Assembly (NCBI GenBank): GCA_000783305.1
Contig: JROE01000011.1
Coordinates: 123,263-187,262 of the forward strand
Reading direction: 5' to 3'
From: Sphingobacteriaceae bacterium DW12
GTDB lineage: Bacteria; Bacteroidota; Bacteroidia; Sphingobacteriales; Sphingobacteriaceae
DNA length: 64,000 nucleotides
A program made the position numbers and the translations under genes. Below are positions 26,523 through 36,045 of this stretch, in pieces; the first letter of the stretch is position 1; every line of letters begins with the position of its first letter. A model generated the notes under the pieces. It saw only the letters and a program-made list of their open reading frames with translations. It did not search any database and was not told where the DNA came from.

Positions 26523-28022
26523 TTATTTGTTCTCTGCCCAGAATAGTGCGGTCTTAACAGCTCTGTGCCACTCATGTATCAGCGTCTTCGTATCGACTTC
26601 CTTATCTGGACGGAAGGTCTTGTCTTCTTTCCATTGTTTGGAAATTTCTTCAATATCTTTCCAAAAGCCGACAGCAAGGCCAGCAAGATAGGCCGCACCC
26701 AATGCAGTAGTCTCAGTGATTTGCGGTCTGATGGTGGTACTACCTAGGATGTCCGACTGGAACTGCATTAAAAAGTTGTTTTGGGTGGCACCGCCATCTA
26801 CACGAAGTTCTTTAATGGATAGCTTTGCGTCGGATTCCATTGCTTTGAGTATGTCAAGCGTTTGAAAGGCGATGCTTTCCAAGGCAGCTCGAGCGATATG
26901 CGCTGAGTTTGCGCCTCTGGATAGGCCAACTAATGTGCCGCGTGCATCTGGATTCCAGATTGGAGCCCCGAGGCCAGCAAAGGCAGGGACGAGATATACC
27001 CCATTGGTATCTGCTACGGAGCGGGCTAATTTTTCCACGTCTGACGATGACTTGATAATACCTAACTCGTCTCGAAGCCACTGTACAATGGCGCCACCGA
27101 TGAAGATACTTCCTTCTAGTGCATAGGTGGTTTCTTTACCTATTTGCCAGGCTACGGTAGTTACGAGCTTATTGGTCGAAAATACTGGTTTTTGGCCGAT
27201 ATTCATAAGCATGAAGCAACCGGTGCCATATGTATTCTTGACCATTCCTTTGCTGGTACACATCTGCCCAAATAGTGCTGCTTGTTGATCCCCGGCAATA
27301 CCTGCAATCGGAATGTTATTGGAAAGGATGTCTAGTGAGGTCTCTGCATAGACTTCGGAAGAGCTTTTTACTTCTGGTAATAACGAGTTGGGGATGTCAA
27401 AAATAGTCAACAATTCCTGATCCCACTCCATTTTCTGGATGTTATAGATCATGGTGCGGGAGGCATTGGTGACATCTGTTACGTGTGTCTGTCCATTGGT
27501 TAGGTTCCAAATCAACCAACTGTCTATTGTTCCAAATGCTAATTCTCCATTTTCTGCTTTCTTGCGGGCCCCCTTAACATTGTCCAGAATCCAATTTATT
27601 TTAGAAGCTGAAAAATAGGCATCGATCAATAAGCCTGTTTTTTCTTGGATAAGGGCCGCGTGTCCTTGTTCTGCTATTTTACGACAGTAATCAGCTGTTC
27701 GTCTATCTTGCCAAACGATAGCGTTGTAGATAGGAGCACCTGTTTTTCGATCCCAGATAACGGTGGTCTCACGCTGATTGGTGATACCGATTGCTTTAAT
27801 TTTGGACGAATTGATTTTGGATTTGGACAGCGCTTCGGCTAGTACCGAGATTTGTGTAGACCAAATATCCTGTGGATCATGCTCCACCCATCCCGACTGT
27901 GGGTAGTGTTGCTTGAATTCTTTTTGCGCAACACATTCAATTTCCCCCGATTTGTTAAATATGATGGCTCTTGAACTGGTTGTTCCTTGGTCAAGGGCGA
28001 CTATAAATTCTTTGTTCTCCAT
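26523..28022 (-). CDS. glpK: Glycerol kinase
   Basis: A 499-residue FGGY-family kinase with typical GlpK motifs. These are an N-terminal ALDQGTTSSRAIIFN phosphate loop (about residues 9-23), GITNQRETTVIWD (about 79-91), and WQDRRTADYC (about 103-112). Also present are GDQQAALFGQ (about 244-253), TYGTGCFMLMN (about 265-275) and the C-terminal RVDGGATQNNFLMQFQSDIL (about 402-421). It makes sn-glycerol-3-phosphate from glycerol and ATP in the cytoplasm. It is the second gene of the operon, 13 bases after glpD. The length equals that of well-known GlpK proteins. Confidence 0.97.
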   Translation of the reverse strand: MENKEFIVALDQGTTSSRAIIFNKSGEIECVAQKEFKQHYPQSGWVEHDPQDIWSTQISVLAEALSKSKINSSKIKAIGITNQRETTVIWDRKTGAPIYNAIVWQDRRTADYCRKIAEQGHAALIQEKTGLLIDAYFSASKINWILDNVKGARKKAENGELAFGTIDSWLIWNLTNGQTHVTDVTNASRTMIYNIQKMEWDQELLTIFDIPNSLLPEVKSSSEVYAETSLDILSNNIPIAGIAGDQQAALFGQMCTSKGMVKNTYGTGCFMLMNIGQKPVFSTNKLVTTVAWQIGKETTYALEGSIFIGGAIVQWLRDELGIIKSSSDVEKLARSVADTNGVYLVPAFAGLGAPIWNPDARGTLVGLSRGANSAHIARAALESIAFQTLDILKAMESDAKLSIKELRVDGGATQNNFLMQFQSDILGSTTIRPQITETTALGAAYLAGLAVGFWKDIEEISKQWKEDKTFRPDKEVDTKTLIHEWHRAVKTALFWAENK

Positions 28023-28035
28023 GGTTTATAATGGG

Positions 28036-29604
28036 TTATTTTAATATATAATTTAGAGTAAGTTGCTCGTATGTCAATAGTTGGTTGTCAATCCACTGTT
28101 GATCTTGATTAAGGGTCTCTGCCATCAACTTGGCCACCGTTGGTGCCATTTCCAAGGATGCTCGAGCGTCTAGGAATAAGATGCGCATTCGGCGGGCCAA
28201 TACATCTTCCACCGTGCGAGCCATTTCGTGTTCCACAGCCCAGACTACCTCAGCACCGATGTGAGCAAATTTAGAATGCAGGGGGGCAGCAAGAGCAGGT
28301 ATACGGGATGCAAGTTCACGGATTCCTTCGACATCACTACCGTAGAATTTCCAATGTCCCTGCTCTTGGTTATGTGCATAGCCGTGTATTCTTAAGTCTG
28401 TGGTGACACATGGTTCAGCAGGCAAGTTAGCGATTTTGATAGCTAAATCTACGGTCTGCTCGGCCATTTTACGATAAGTGGTCCATTTGCCACCGGTAAT
28501 GGTGACTAACCCTGAAGCATTACTGATGAGCTTATGGTCTCTTGATATCTCTTTGGTGCTATTGGTGTCATTATCTTGTGGGGCGGCTAAAGGCCGGAGA
28601 CCAGCGAATACACTCAATACGTCTGCGCGCGATGGAGCAGTCTCCATATATGCATGGGCAGTGTCCAAAATAAATTTTATCTCCTCCTCCAGCGGTCGTG
28701 GCTCAATCTGGTGTAAGTCCAAAGGGGTGTCGGTGGTGCCCAACAAGACATGGTCATGCCAAGGTACACCAAAGAGAACACGGCCATCACTTGTTTCGGG
28801 AATCATAAGGGCATCGGTGTTGCCTAAAAACTTCTTATCGATAACAATATGGGTTCCTTGACTGGGCCTCACTAAGTTTTTGTGCTTAGGTTCCTCCATT
28901 TTGAGGATGTCGTCTACGAATATGCCCGTCGCATTGATAATAGCGCGCGCTTTAATCTGGTGTGATATACCCGTCTCTTGGTCTATAAATGTCAAACCCG
29001 ATACTTTGCCCATTTGATCTTTGTGTATCTGCGTAACATCGGCGTAGTTGAGTACGGTTGCTCCATGTTCGGCTGCTGTTTGTCCTAAATTTAGGGCCAA
29101 GCGGGCGTCATCAAACTGTCCATCATAGTATTGTATACCCCCCTGTAGTTTGGACTTTTTCACAGTAGGCAATCGGTCAATTACTTCTGCTTTATTTAAG
29201 GAGATTGACTTGCCAATACGTAGGCTTCCAGCCATCCAATCATATAATTTGAGTCCCACAAGGTATTTAACACGACTGAAAAATGAATAGCAGGGAATGA
29301 TGAAGCTTTGTGTACGCGCTACATGTGGAGCATTTTTGAAGATTAATCCGCGTTCACGCAATGCGGAGAAGACAAGTTTGACATCTCCATTGGCCAAATA
29401 ACGAACTCCTCCGTGGACAAGTTTGGTGCTGCGACTCGAAGTTGCTTTTGCAAAGTCGTATTTTTCGAGAAGGATGGTCTTAAATCCCCTCGAAGCCGCA
29501 TCCACTGCTATCCCAAGTCCGGTAGCACCGCCTCCTATAATGGCAATGTCCCAATGCTCGGTCTGAGAAAGGGATTGAATGCTTGTATTTCTGTCAAACT
29601 TCAT
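28036..29604 (-). CDS. glpD: Aerobic glycerol-3-phosphate dehydrogenase
   Basis: An FAD-dependent dehydrogenase of 522 residues from the ATG at 29604. The Rossmann motif IIGGGATGLGIAVDAASRG (about residues 22-40) binds FAD. It is followed by LLEKYDFAKATSSRSTKLVHGGVRYL (about 44-69), the strongly conserved GlpD/GlpA block, and later by RPSQGTHIVIDK and a C-terminal domain typical of GlpD. It oxidises glycerol-3-phosphate to dihydroxyacetone phosphate at the inner membrane, passing electrons to quinone. An in-frame TTG at 29628 was not chosen. It is the first gene of glpDKF-GDPD; its promoter region carries a TATATTTG box (minus strand, 29743-29736) and the 10-bp repeats at 29751-29784. Confidence 0.95.
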   Translation of the reverse strand: MKFDRNTSIQSLSQTEHWDIAIIGGGATGLGIAVDAASRGFKTILLEKYDFAKATSSRSTKLVHGGVRYLANGDVKLVFSALRERGLIFKNAPHVARTQSFIIPCYSFFSRVKYLVGLKLYDWMAGSLRIGKSISLNKAEVIDRLPTVKKSKLQGGIQYYDGQFDDARLALNLGQTAAEHGATVLNYADVTQIHKDQMGKVSGLTFIDQETGISHQIKARAIINATGIFVDDILKMEEPKHKNLVRPSQGTHIVIDKKFLGNTDALMIPETSDGRVLFGVPWHDHVLLGTTDTPLDLHQIEPRPLEEEIKFILDTAHAYMETAPSRADVLSVFAGLRPLAAPQDNDTNSTKEISRDHKLISNASGLVTITGGKWTTYRKMAEQTVDLAIKIANLPAEPCVTTDLRIHGYAHNQEQGHWKFYGSDVEGIRELASRIPALAAPLHSKFAHIGAEVVWAVEHEMARTVEDVLARRMRILFLDARASLEMAPTVAKLMAETLNQDQQWIDNQLLTYEQLTLNYILK

Positions 29605-29735
29605 ATACGTATTATTTAATGTAAGCAATGGTTAACTTCTTCAGAAAATATCTGGATACCATGATAATTAACTTTTGTCTCAAAATGTTTGCTGCTGCTG
29701 TTAGAAATTTCTTTTTACGCCACTGCAATACAAAA

Positions 29736-29743
29736 CAAATATA
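29736..29743 (-). promoter_or_regulatory. -7 box of the probable glpD promoter
   Basis: TATATTTG on the minus strand exactly matches the Bacteroidota -7 consensus TAnnTTTG. The matching -33 region falls inside the 10-bp direct repeats at 29751-29784, so a repressor bound there would block the promoter. No perfect TTTG is present at -33. Confidence 0.5.
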
Positions 29744-29750
29744 ATAAAAT

Positions 29751-29784
29751 AAGTAAACGAAAGTAAAAGAAAATAAACGAAAGT
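29751..29784. promoter_or_regulatory. 10-bp direct-repeat operator, probable GlpR site
   Basis: Consecutive 10-base units AAGTAAACGA (29751-29760), AAGTAAAAGA (29761-29770) and AAATAAACGA (29771-29780) are followed by a partial AAGT. On the minus strand this reads as repeated TTTCGTTTAC-like units, similar in style to the TTTCGTTT direct repeats bound by DeoR-family repressors. It lies in the glpD-glpR divergent intergenic region and covers the -33 area of the likely glpD promoter. Confidence 0.65.
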
Positions 29785-29851
29785 CATTGTTTTTTTATAT
29801 TCGTTATAATCTTTAAAGTTTTTACCTTAGAGCAATTGAATAGATTATATT

Positions 29852-30613
29852 ATGAACAGCGTCGAAAGGCATCATTTTATCCTGGATAAGCTAAAGCAAA
29901 ACGGGAATATCACTGTTTCGGATATATGTGAAGAGCTGGGTGTATCCACTGTCACGATTCGAAAGGATTTAAAATTTTTGGAAGATAGTTCTTTACTTTT
30001 TAGGGTGCACGGGGGGGCAACTTGCCAAAATCCGTATACCACGGACCGGACCGTATTCGAGAAGGAAAAGCTGCATGCGGATGAAAAGACGAGAATTGGG
30101 CGGGCGGCTGCAAAGTTTGTCGAACCCAATGATTCTATTATAATAGCCTCGGGTACTACCATGCAGTCATTGGCGAAGGAGATAGACCCTCAGGGACAGC
30201 TTACGGTGGTGACTTCTGCTTTGAATGTTGCTCATCAATTGATTCAGCATCAGAATGTTGAAATTATTCAACTCGGTGGTACACTGCGAAAAACATCGAC
30301 TTCAGTCACTGGAGCCTACGCGGAGATGATCCTTAAAGATTTTTTTTGCTCGAAGTTGTTTTTAGGAGTCGACGGTATAGACTTGGACTTTGGAATTACG
30401 ACGACCAATGCCAATGAAGCAAGGTTGAATAGAGCAATGATTGCATCCGCTCAGAAGGTAATTGTACTGGCTGATTCTAGTAAGTTTGGACGTAAAAGCT
30501 TCGGTAAAATTGCAGAGATGAACCAAATAGATGTACTGGTGACGGACCAAGATGTAAATCCTAGACTTGTCGAGAGATTAGAATCTTTGGGGATAAAAGT
30601 TATCATCGTTTAA
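29852..30613 (+). CDS. glpR: DeoR-family transcriptional repressor, probable GlpR
   Basis: A 253-residue DeoR-family regulator. The N-terminal helix-turn-helix NITVSDICEELGVSTVTIRKDL (about residues 18-39) is followed by the family signature RVHGGAT (about 50-56). A DeoR-C sensor domain (about 75-250) has a sugar-phosphate-binding ASGTTMQSLA loop (about 99-108) and GVDGIDLDFGITTTNANEA (about 171-189). It is divergent from glpDKF, so control by glycerol-3-phosphate is the natural reading. The direct repeats at 29751-29784 are its likely operator. Confidence 0.88.
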   Translation: MNSVERHHFILDKLKQNGNITVSDICEELGVSTVTIRKDLKFLEDSSLLFRVHGGATCQNPYTTDRTVFEKEKLHADEKTRIGRAAAKFVEPNDSIIIASGTTMQSLAKEIDPQGQLTVVTSALNVAHQLIQHQNVEIIQLGGTLRKTSTSVTGAYAEMILKDFFCSKLFLGVDGIDLDFGITTTNANEARLNRAMIASAQKVIVLADSSKFGRKSFGKIAEMNQIDVLVTDQDVNPRLVERLESLGIKVIIV

Positions 30614-30766
30614 TAAGTTTTTGTTTGACCATAAAAATTTTACAATTAAATTTTCAATTCAAAGATCAATATAAAATTATTTTAATATCTTTAAAAGATG
30701 GAGTTGATAAATTTTGACTTCACGTAACGATTTATAAATCAACACCTAAAACTTACAAACAACAAT

Positions 30767-32035
30767 ATGAAAGAACAAAACAATTCAAGACGTGAGTTTA
30801 TCAAGAAGTCAGTTATAGGGGCTGCCGCTTTTACAATTGTACCACGTTTTGTGTTAGGGGGGCAAGGTTTCCTAGCTCCTAGTGATCACCTAACAAAAGG
30901 AGTAATCGGTGTAGGCGGAATGGGGAGAGGACATTTTGAGTACGCGGGCACCAAGACCGTTGCAATCTGTGACGTGGACACGCGGCATTTAGCGCTTGCG
31001 CAAAAAGCGCTAGGCGGAGGTGTGAAGGAATACCACGACTTTAGGGATTTAGCAAAGGCTCCAGATGTAGATATCGTGCATATCGCAACTCCACCACATT
31101 GGCATGGTTTGATGGCTGTAGAAGCGGCCCGCTCAGGCAAAGATATCTGGTGCGAGAAGCCTATGACACGAACTATAGGTGAAGGTTTGAAGGTTAAAGA
31201 GGCTGTAAAGCAACATGGTAACATGTTTAGGTTGAATACGTGGTTTAGGTTTAAAGATAACTTCTACGGTATGAATGTACCGGTCTCAAAAATTAAGAGA
31301 TTGGTGGATACTGGTATGATGGGGTGGCCTTTGAAGGTGACTATTAGCAAGCATACTGGATTTGACTGGAAATTTTTCTGGATTGGTAAAGAAGATTTGC
31401 CAGTGGAGAAAGTTCCTTCGGAATTGGATTATGACATGTGGTTGGGGCCAGCTCCATACAAGCCATATAGTACGCATCGTGTGCATACTACTTTTAGAGG
31501 ATATTGGGATTATGATGGTGGTGGACTTGGAGATATGGGACAGCATTATCTTGATCCGGTTCAGTATTTCTTAGGTAAAGATGAGGAGAGTCCGGTGTCT
31601 GTTGAAGTGGATGCTCCTCAACAACATAGCGATGCTGTTGGTACTTGGAGACGTGTTGTATATACCTATGCTGATGGATGTCAAATTATTTTGGATGGCG
31701 AAGGTAAAGATGAGGGAGTCGCTTATATTGAAGGACCTAAAGGAAAGCTTTATAAGGGGTTTGTTTCGGATATCCCAGATATGGAAAGAAAATTGGCACA
31801 ATATCCAGAGCCAGCACCACAGATGACGGACTTTTTAGAGTCTGTTAGAACAAGACAGAAATTTGCATTGAATGAAGAAAATGGTTTCCGTTCATGTACT
31901 TTAGTCAACATGGGGCTTATAGCATTAAGATTGAACAGATCGTTGAAGTTTGATTCGGTCAAGCAGGTATTTATAAATGATGAGGGAGCTAATCGTTTGA
32001 TTCATCAACCGATGAGAGGTCCTTGGACAATTTAA
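30767..32035 (+). CDS. Exported Gfo/Idh/MocA-family oxidoreductase
   Basis: A 422-residue oxidoreductase with a twin-arginine-type N-terminus (SRREFIKKSVIGAAAF, residues ~7-22) leading to a hydrophobic segment, so it is probably exported folded with its cofactor. The nucleotide-binding region is GVIGVGGMGRGHF (about 45-57), and CEKPMTRTIGEGLKVKEA (about 130-147) carries the conserved EKP. The C-terminal domain includes YWDYDGGGLGDMGQHYLDP (about 247-265). Periplasmic proteins of this group interconvert sugars and 3-keto-sugars. The downstream neighbour has two DUF1080 (3-keto-disaccharide hydrolase) domains, which supports that role. The substrate is unknown. Confidence 0.8.
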   Translation: MKEQNNSRREFIKKSVIGAAAFTIVPRFVLGGQGFLAPSDHLTKGVIGVGGMGRGHFEYAGTKTVAICDVDTRHLALAQKALGGGVKEYHDFRDLAKAPDVDIVHIATPPHWHGLMAVEAARSGKDIWCEKPMTRTIGEGLKVKEAVKQHGNMFRLNTWFRFKDNFYGMNVPVSKIKRLVDTGMMGWPLKVTISKHTGFDWKFFWIGKEDLPVEKVPSELDYDMWLGPAPYKPYSTHRVHTTFRGYWDYDGGGLGDMGQHYLDPVQYFLGKDEESPVSVEVDAPQQHSDAVGTWRRVVYTYADGCQIILDGEGKDEGVAYIEGPKGKLYKGFVSDIPDMERKLAQYPEPAPQMTDFLESVRTRQKFALNEENGFRSCTLVNMGLIALRLNRSLKFDSVKQVFINDEGANRLIHQPMRGPWTI

Positions 32036-32213
32036 TTACTTTCCAATAATACCTTAAAATGAAACCATCATATCATACAAGGCTTTGCTTAAATAAGGAC
32101 ATCTTGTCTACTATGATTGCTTCATCGCGTTTAAGATTCAATTTAAATTCTGATGGAACCAATCCCGATTTGATTAGGGAGGGCTCTTGTCAGCCATTAA
32201 GAAATATAAAAGG

Positions 32214-35200
32214 ATGAAAAAAACTTTTAATCTACTAACAGCTCTATTTATATTACAGGTTGCCGCGCATGCGCAGCTACCTTCTAACCGTACTTCTGCA
32301 ACCAAGATTGCGGATGTATTGGCTCAACAACCTGCCGAGGAAAACGAAAAGTTTGCGGCGGCAATGAAAGAATTGGAGAACTTCAGTCCCGATGATATCG
32401 TGGAATTGGTTACCAAACTGCAACCGCAGGGTGGCAATAATGCGAAAATCGAATATGCAACAAATTCCTATGCATTCTATGTAACGCAAGCTGGTATGGA
32501 CACCAAAAGGGAGTCATATGCCAAAGGATTGCTTGTAGCCTTGGACAAGTTGACTGATAAGGACAACAAGGGATATGTCATTAAACTGCTTCAACAAGTA
32601 GGGAAAAATGAATCTGTCTCTTCAATAAGCAAGTATTTAACGGATGATTATTTGGTAGGTAAAGCTTCAAGAGCACTTGTTGCCATCAATACCAATGATG
32701 CCAAATCAGCGTTAGTGCAAGCCTTAAATAGTGCGGATTCGGACGTCAAGAAAACGGCTATCGTGACTGCTTTGGGTGATTTGAAAGTTGCGGAGGGAGA
32801 AGCTAAGATTCTAGAGTTGATTAAGAATACCAATGCTCCTAAATTTCAAAAAGCTGCTTTCACAGCACTTAGTAAAATTGGAGGTGAGCAGTCGGCACCA
32901 GCTTTCTTAAATCAAGTAGAACTGGTCAAGTATCAGTACGAAGCTAATGACATAGCAGGCTTGGCCGCAGATTATGCAGAGACGCTTGTTGATAATAAGA
33001 AATCCGAGCAGGCCCAAAAGATTGCTGAAGCTCTTTTTAAAGGAGCGACCGCTAATAATGCTATCGAAACAAAGATTGCAGCCTTACAGATTTTGACGAA
33101 AATCAATCCTACTAAACAGAAGAAAGCGCTACTCGCGGCTGCCGTTAGTGAAGACGCTGCTTATCGTCATGTCGCGCTTCAATTGATAGGAGAGCTGGGG
33201 GATGCTGGGGACACGAAAAAGCTTATCGGCGCATTGAAGAAGTCTAGTCCAGGTGTTCAAGAGAGCATACTTGATTACCTAGCACTTGAAGGTAAAGATT
33301 CCGATATCAAGAATATAGAGAAGGTCGTTTTGAAAAGCACGACAGGCGATGCTAAGATAGCTGGATTACAGGCACTAGATGCCTTGACGAAAAGTCAGAT
33401 TACGCCTTTGTTGATTAGTCAATTAAAGGGGGCTGATGCTCCATTGGTGGCCGCTATTCAAAAATTGCTATTGGCTTCTAAAGATGCCAATACTATGAAT
33501 ACTGTCAACGAGTCATTATCTACTGCAGATACGAAGACGCAGATTGCCTTATTGGAGGTCTTGACCAGCAGAACAAATGCAGGATCGGCTAAGGCCGTCT
33601 TACCTTTAGCAAAAAGTGCTGACGAACAGGTACGTCTAGCTGCGTACAAAGCATTGCCTACTGTAACTACAGACAGCGATATCAATGATTTATTGGCGTT
33701 ATTGCCTACTTCAACGGAGAAAGAAACACCATACCTGCAGGTTGCTCTAATTAATGCAATCACCAGTAGCAACGATAAAGATGCCTTTTTGGAAAAACTT
33801 GCTAAAAATGTGTCCATTTCTGCTTCGACGTCTGTCTCTAAATATTTCCCAATATTTGCGGGTGTGGGTGGCTCAGAGTCCCTAAAAGCAGTACAGCAGC
33901 ATAGCAGTTCGGATGTACCTGACCTGAAGGGCAAAGCCATTGCAGCATTGGCATCATGGAAAACAGCCGAAGCATTGCCTGCGCTAGTGGAAATCTCCCG
34001 GAAGGAAAGCGATGGAGCAAACTTTGATGTGGCTTATAAAGGTTTAATAAAACTGACGAATATTGGAGATTTCAGCGCTGAACAAAAGGCTTTGTATTTG
34101 AGAGACGCTTTTGCAATCGCCAAAACTGACGCACAACGTAATCAGGCTTTGGGTTCACTTCAGGGGACTGGCACTTATCAAGCTATGATTTTTGCAGCTC
34201 AATATATGGATAATGCTGCATTGAAATCTAGTGCTTCTAATACTGCCATGAATATAGCGCTTGATCATAAGGAGTATGTTGGTGAAGAAGTACGTGCTAT
34301 TTTAAACAAAGTGATAGGCAATCTTTCGGGTAGCGAAAGCTCTTACTTAAAAGAAGCTGTCGTGCGCCACCTTGCTGAAATGCCTAATAAAGCAGGATTC
34401 GAGCAAGTATTCAACGGCAAAGATTTAAGTGGTTGGAAGGGCTTGGTTGCCGATCCAATCAAAAGGTCTAAGATGGATGCCAAAACTTTGGAAGCTGAGC
34501 AGGTGAAGGCCGATCAAAAGATGCGTGAAGGATGGCATGTTGTCAATGGCGAATTGGTATTTGATGGCCACGGAGATAATATAGCTACTATCAAACAGTA
34601 TGGTGATATCGAAATGTTGGTCGATTGGAAACTGGATAAGAATGGTAAAGAGGGAGATGCAGGTGTGTATTTGAGAGGTACTCCACAAGTACAAATTTGG
34701 GATATTTCGAGAACGAACGTTGGAGCACAAGTAGGTTCTGGCGGTTTATATAACAACCAAAAGCACGCTAAAGATCCTCTTAAAGTCGCTGATAATCCAT
34801 TGGGTGAATGGAATACCTTTAAGATTAAGATGATTGATGATAAGGTTTCCGTATGGCTTAATGGTGTACTCGTTACTGATAATGTTCCGTTGGAAAATTA
34901 TTGGGACCGGAATCAGTCTATATTCCCGACTGAACAAATTGAATTGCAAGCGCATGGTACAAAAGTGTATTATCGTGATGTATTTATCAAGAGCCTTCCA
35001 AGGAAAGAAGTGTTTGCACTGAGTGCACAAGAGAAGAACGACGGGTTTGATATGCTTTTTGATGGTACTAACCTAGATAAATGGATGCCTTCGGAAGGAT
35101 ATGGTATCAACGAGGAAGGACATTTGATTGTCTATCCGAATGCTAAATACGGAGGTAATTTATATACAAAAGATGAATATCAAGATGTGGTATATAGATT

Positions 35201-35615
35201 TGAGTTCAAATTAACACCTGGTGCCAATAACGGAGTAGGACTTCGCACGCCTTTGAACGGAGATGCAGCTTACCAAGGAATGGAAATTCAAGTTTTGGAT
35301 AATGAGGCCGATGTGTACAAGGATTTGAAACCTTATCAGTATCATGGATCTGTATACGGTGTCATCACTGCAAAAAGAGGTGCTTTGAAGCCGGTGGGTG
35401 AATGGAATACAGAGGAAATCCGTATTCAAGGAAACAAAATCAAGGTAACGGTGAATGGCACTGTGATCCTTGATGGCGATCTTGCTGCTGCTTCTAAAAA
35501 TGGAACGTTAGACGGTAAAGAACATCCAGGCTTGAAACGTACGTCTGGGCATATTGCATTTCTAGGACACGGATCGGAGGTGTTTTTTCGGAATATCCGC
35601 GTGAAGAAATTGTAA
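32214..35615 (+). CDS. Exported HEAT-repeat protein with two DUF1080 (3-keto-disaccharide hydrolase) domains
   Basis: The protein has 1,133 residues from the ATG at 32214 and a signal peptide (about residues 1-21, VAAHAQ). An alpha-helical HEAT-like array of ~30-residue repeats fills about residues 40-710. Two tandem DUF1080/concanavalin-like lyase domains follow: the first starts GFEQVFNGKDLSGWKG (about 726) and the second GFDMLFDGTNLDKWMP (about 944). Both contain the family's D(G)WK/GVYLRG-type and HG-S/F-strand blocks. DUF1080 proteins cleave 3-keto-glycosides made by Gfo/Idh/MocA-type oxidoreductases, one of which is encoded 178 bases upstream. The HEAT part may scaffold binding. A TTG at 32187 was rejected as start because the ATG gives a clean signal peptide. 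A strong terminator follows. Confidence 0.85.
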   Translation: MKKTFNLLTALFILQVAAHAQLPSNRTSATKIADVLAQQPAEENEKFAAAMKELENFSPDDIVELVTKLQPQGGNNAKIEYATNSYAFYVTQAGMDTKRESYAKGLLVALDKLTDKDNKGYVIKLLQQVGKNESVSSISKYLTDDYLVGKASRALVAINTNDAKSALVQALNSADSDVKKTAIVTALGDLKVAEGEAKILELIKNTNAPKFQKAAFTALSKIGGEQSAPAFLNQVELVKYQYEANDIAGLAADYAETLVDNKKSEQAQKIAEALFKGATANNAIETKIAALQILTKINPTKQKKALLAAAVSEDAAYRHVALQLIGELGDAGDTKKLIGALKKSSPGVQESILDYLALEGKDSDIKNIEKVVLKSTTGDAKIAGLQALDALTKSQITPLLISQLKGADAPLVAAIQKLLLASKDANTMNTVNESLSTADTKTQIALLEVLTSRTNAGSAKAVLPLAKSADEQVRLAAYKALPTVTTDSDINDLLALLPTSTEKETPYLQVALINAITSSNDKDAFLEKLAKNVSISASTSVSKYFPIFAGVGGSESLKAVQQHSSSDVPDLKGKAIAALASWKTAEALPALVEISRKESDGANFDVAYKGLIKLTNIGDFSAEQKALYLRDAFAIAKTDAQRNQALGSLQGTGTYQAMIFAAQYMDNAALKSSASNTAMNIALDHKEYVGEEVRAILNKVIGNLSGSESSYLKEAVVRHLAEMPNKAGFEQVFNGKDLSGWKGLVADPIKRSKMDAKTLEAEQVKADQKMREGWHVVNGELVFDGHGDNIATIKQYGDIEMLVDWKLDKNGKEGDAGVYLRGTPQVQIWDISRTNVGAQVGSGGLYNNQKHAKDPLKVADNPLGEWNTFKIKMIDDKVSVWLNGVLVTDNVPLENYWDRNQSIFPTEQIELQAHGTKVYYRDVFIKSLPRKEVFALSAQEKNDGFDMLFDGTNLDKWMPSEGYGINEEGHLIVYPNAKYGGNLYTKDEYQDVVYRFEFKLTPGANNGVGLRTPLNGDAAYQGMEIQVLDNEADVYKDLKPYQYHGSVYGVITAKRGALKPVGEWNTEEIRIQGNKIKVTVNGTVILDGDLAAASKNGTLDGKEHPGLKRTSGHIAFLGHGSEVFFRNIRVKKL

Positions 35616-35640
35616 CTCCCTCGATTCTTTTTAAGATTGA

Positions 35641-35675
35641 AAGCCAGCTTCTATTTAGAAGCTGGCTTTTTTATT
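35641..35675 (+). terminator. Strong intrinsic terminator
   Basis: AAGCCAGCTTCT (35641-35652) pairs perfectly with AGAAGCTGGCTT (35657-35668) across the 4-base loop ATTT, directly followed by a T-rich tail. This is the clearest rho-independent terminator in the window and closes the Gfo/Idh-DUF1080 unit. Confidence 0.9.
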
Positions 35676-36009
35676 GGAAGGAGTAGCTATGCAAGCATAG
35701 TTGTTTATAGATGTGTCTATTATGTTCGCATAGTTTTTCCTCATACTTCTCGGCCATTTGTAACATTAATTATGAATGTTGTAACTTTTATTGAAAATAG
35801 TTATCCACAATTCACATTTGTTAAAATTTGTTAATTTTTCAACGAATCAGGTTTTTGTCTCTTATTCTCAACCTGAAACAGTAGCTAGATTTATGAATTT
35901 TGCAACCAGTTATTAGTTGTTTAGAATACTTGTAAATAGCAAGGTGATAATAGGCGGCTACTGTATATTAAGTTTGTGTTAAGTTTACAAATAATACAAA
36001 ACGACTTTA

Positions 36010-36017
36010 TATTTTTG
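36010..36017 (+). promoter_or_regulatory. -7 box of probable promoter for the TonB receptor
   Basis: TATTTTTG fits the Bacteroidota -7 consensus TAnnTTTG and lies 28 bases before the ATG. The upstream TTTA at 35984-35987 (22-base spacing) is an imperfect -33 element. Confidence 0.45.
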
Positions 36018-36045
36018 CAGAACAATATATTCATAATTCAAAATA

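Larger units (their letters stand above)
35616..36045. other. Intergenic region with terminator and receptor promoter
   Basis: This 430-base stretch holds a strong terminator at 35641-35675, a single TTATCCACA (perfect DnaA-box consensus) at 35801-35809 in A/T-rich DNA, and a probable promoter for the downstream receptor. No gene is supported; short open frames here overlap the terminator hairpin. Confidence 0.6.

Noticed and set aside
35801..35809. Perfect DnaA-box consensus TTATCCACA in A/T-rich DNA, possible replication origin
   Set aside because: Only one box is present, with no cluster and no dnaA, dnaN, gidA or similar genes nearby; a single 9-mer is expected by chance.
35637..35834. 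Short plus-strand open frame of 65 codons
   Set aside because: It runs through the strong terminator hairpin at 35641-35675 and has no promoter or recognisable protein features.
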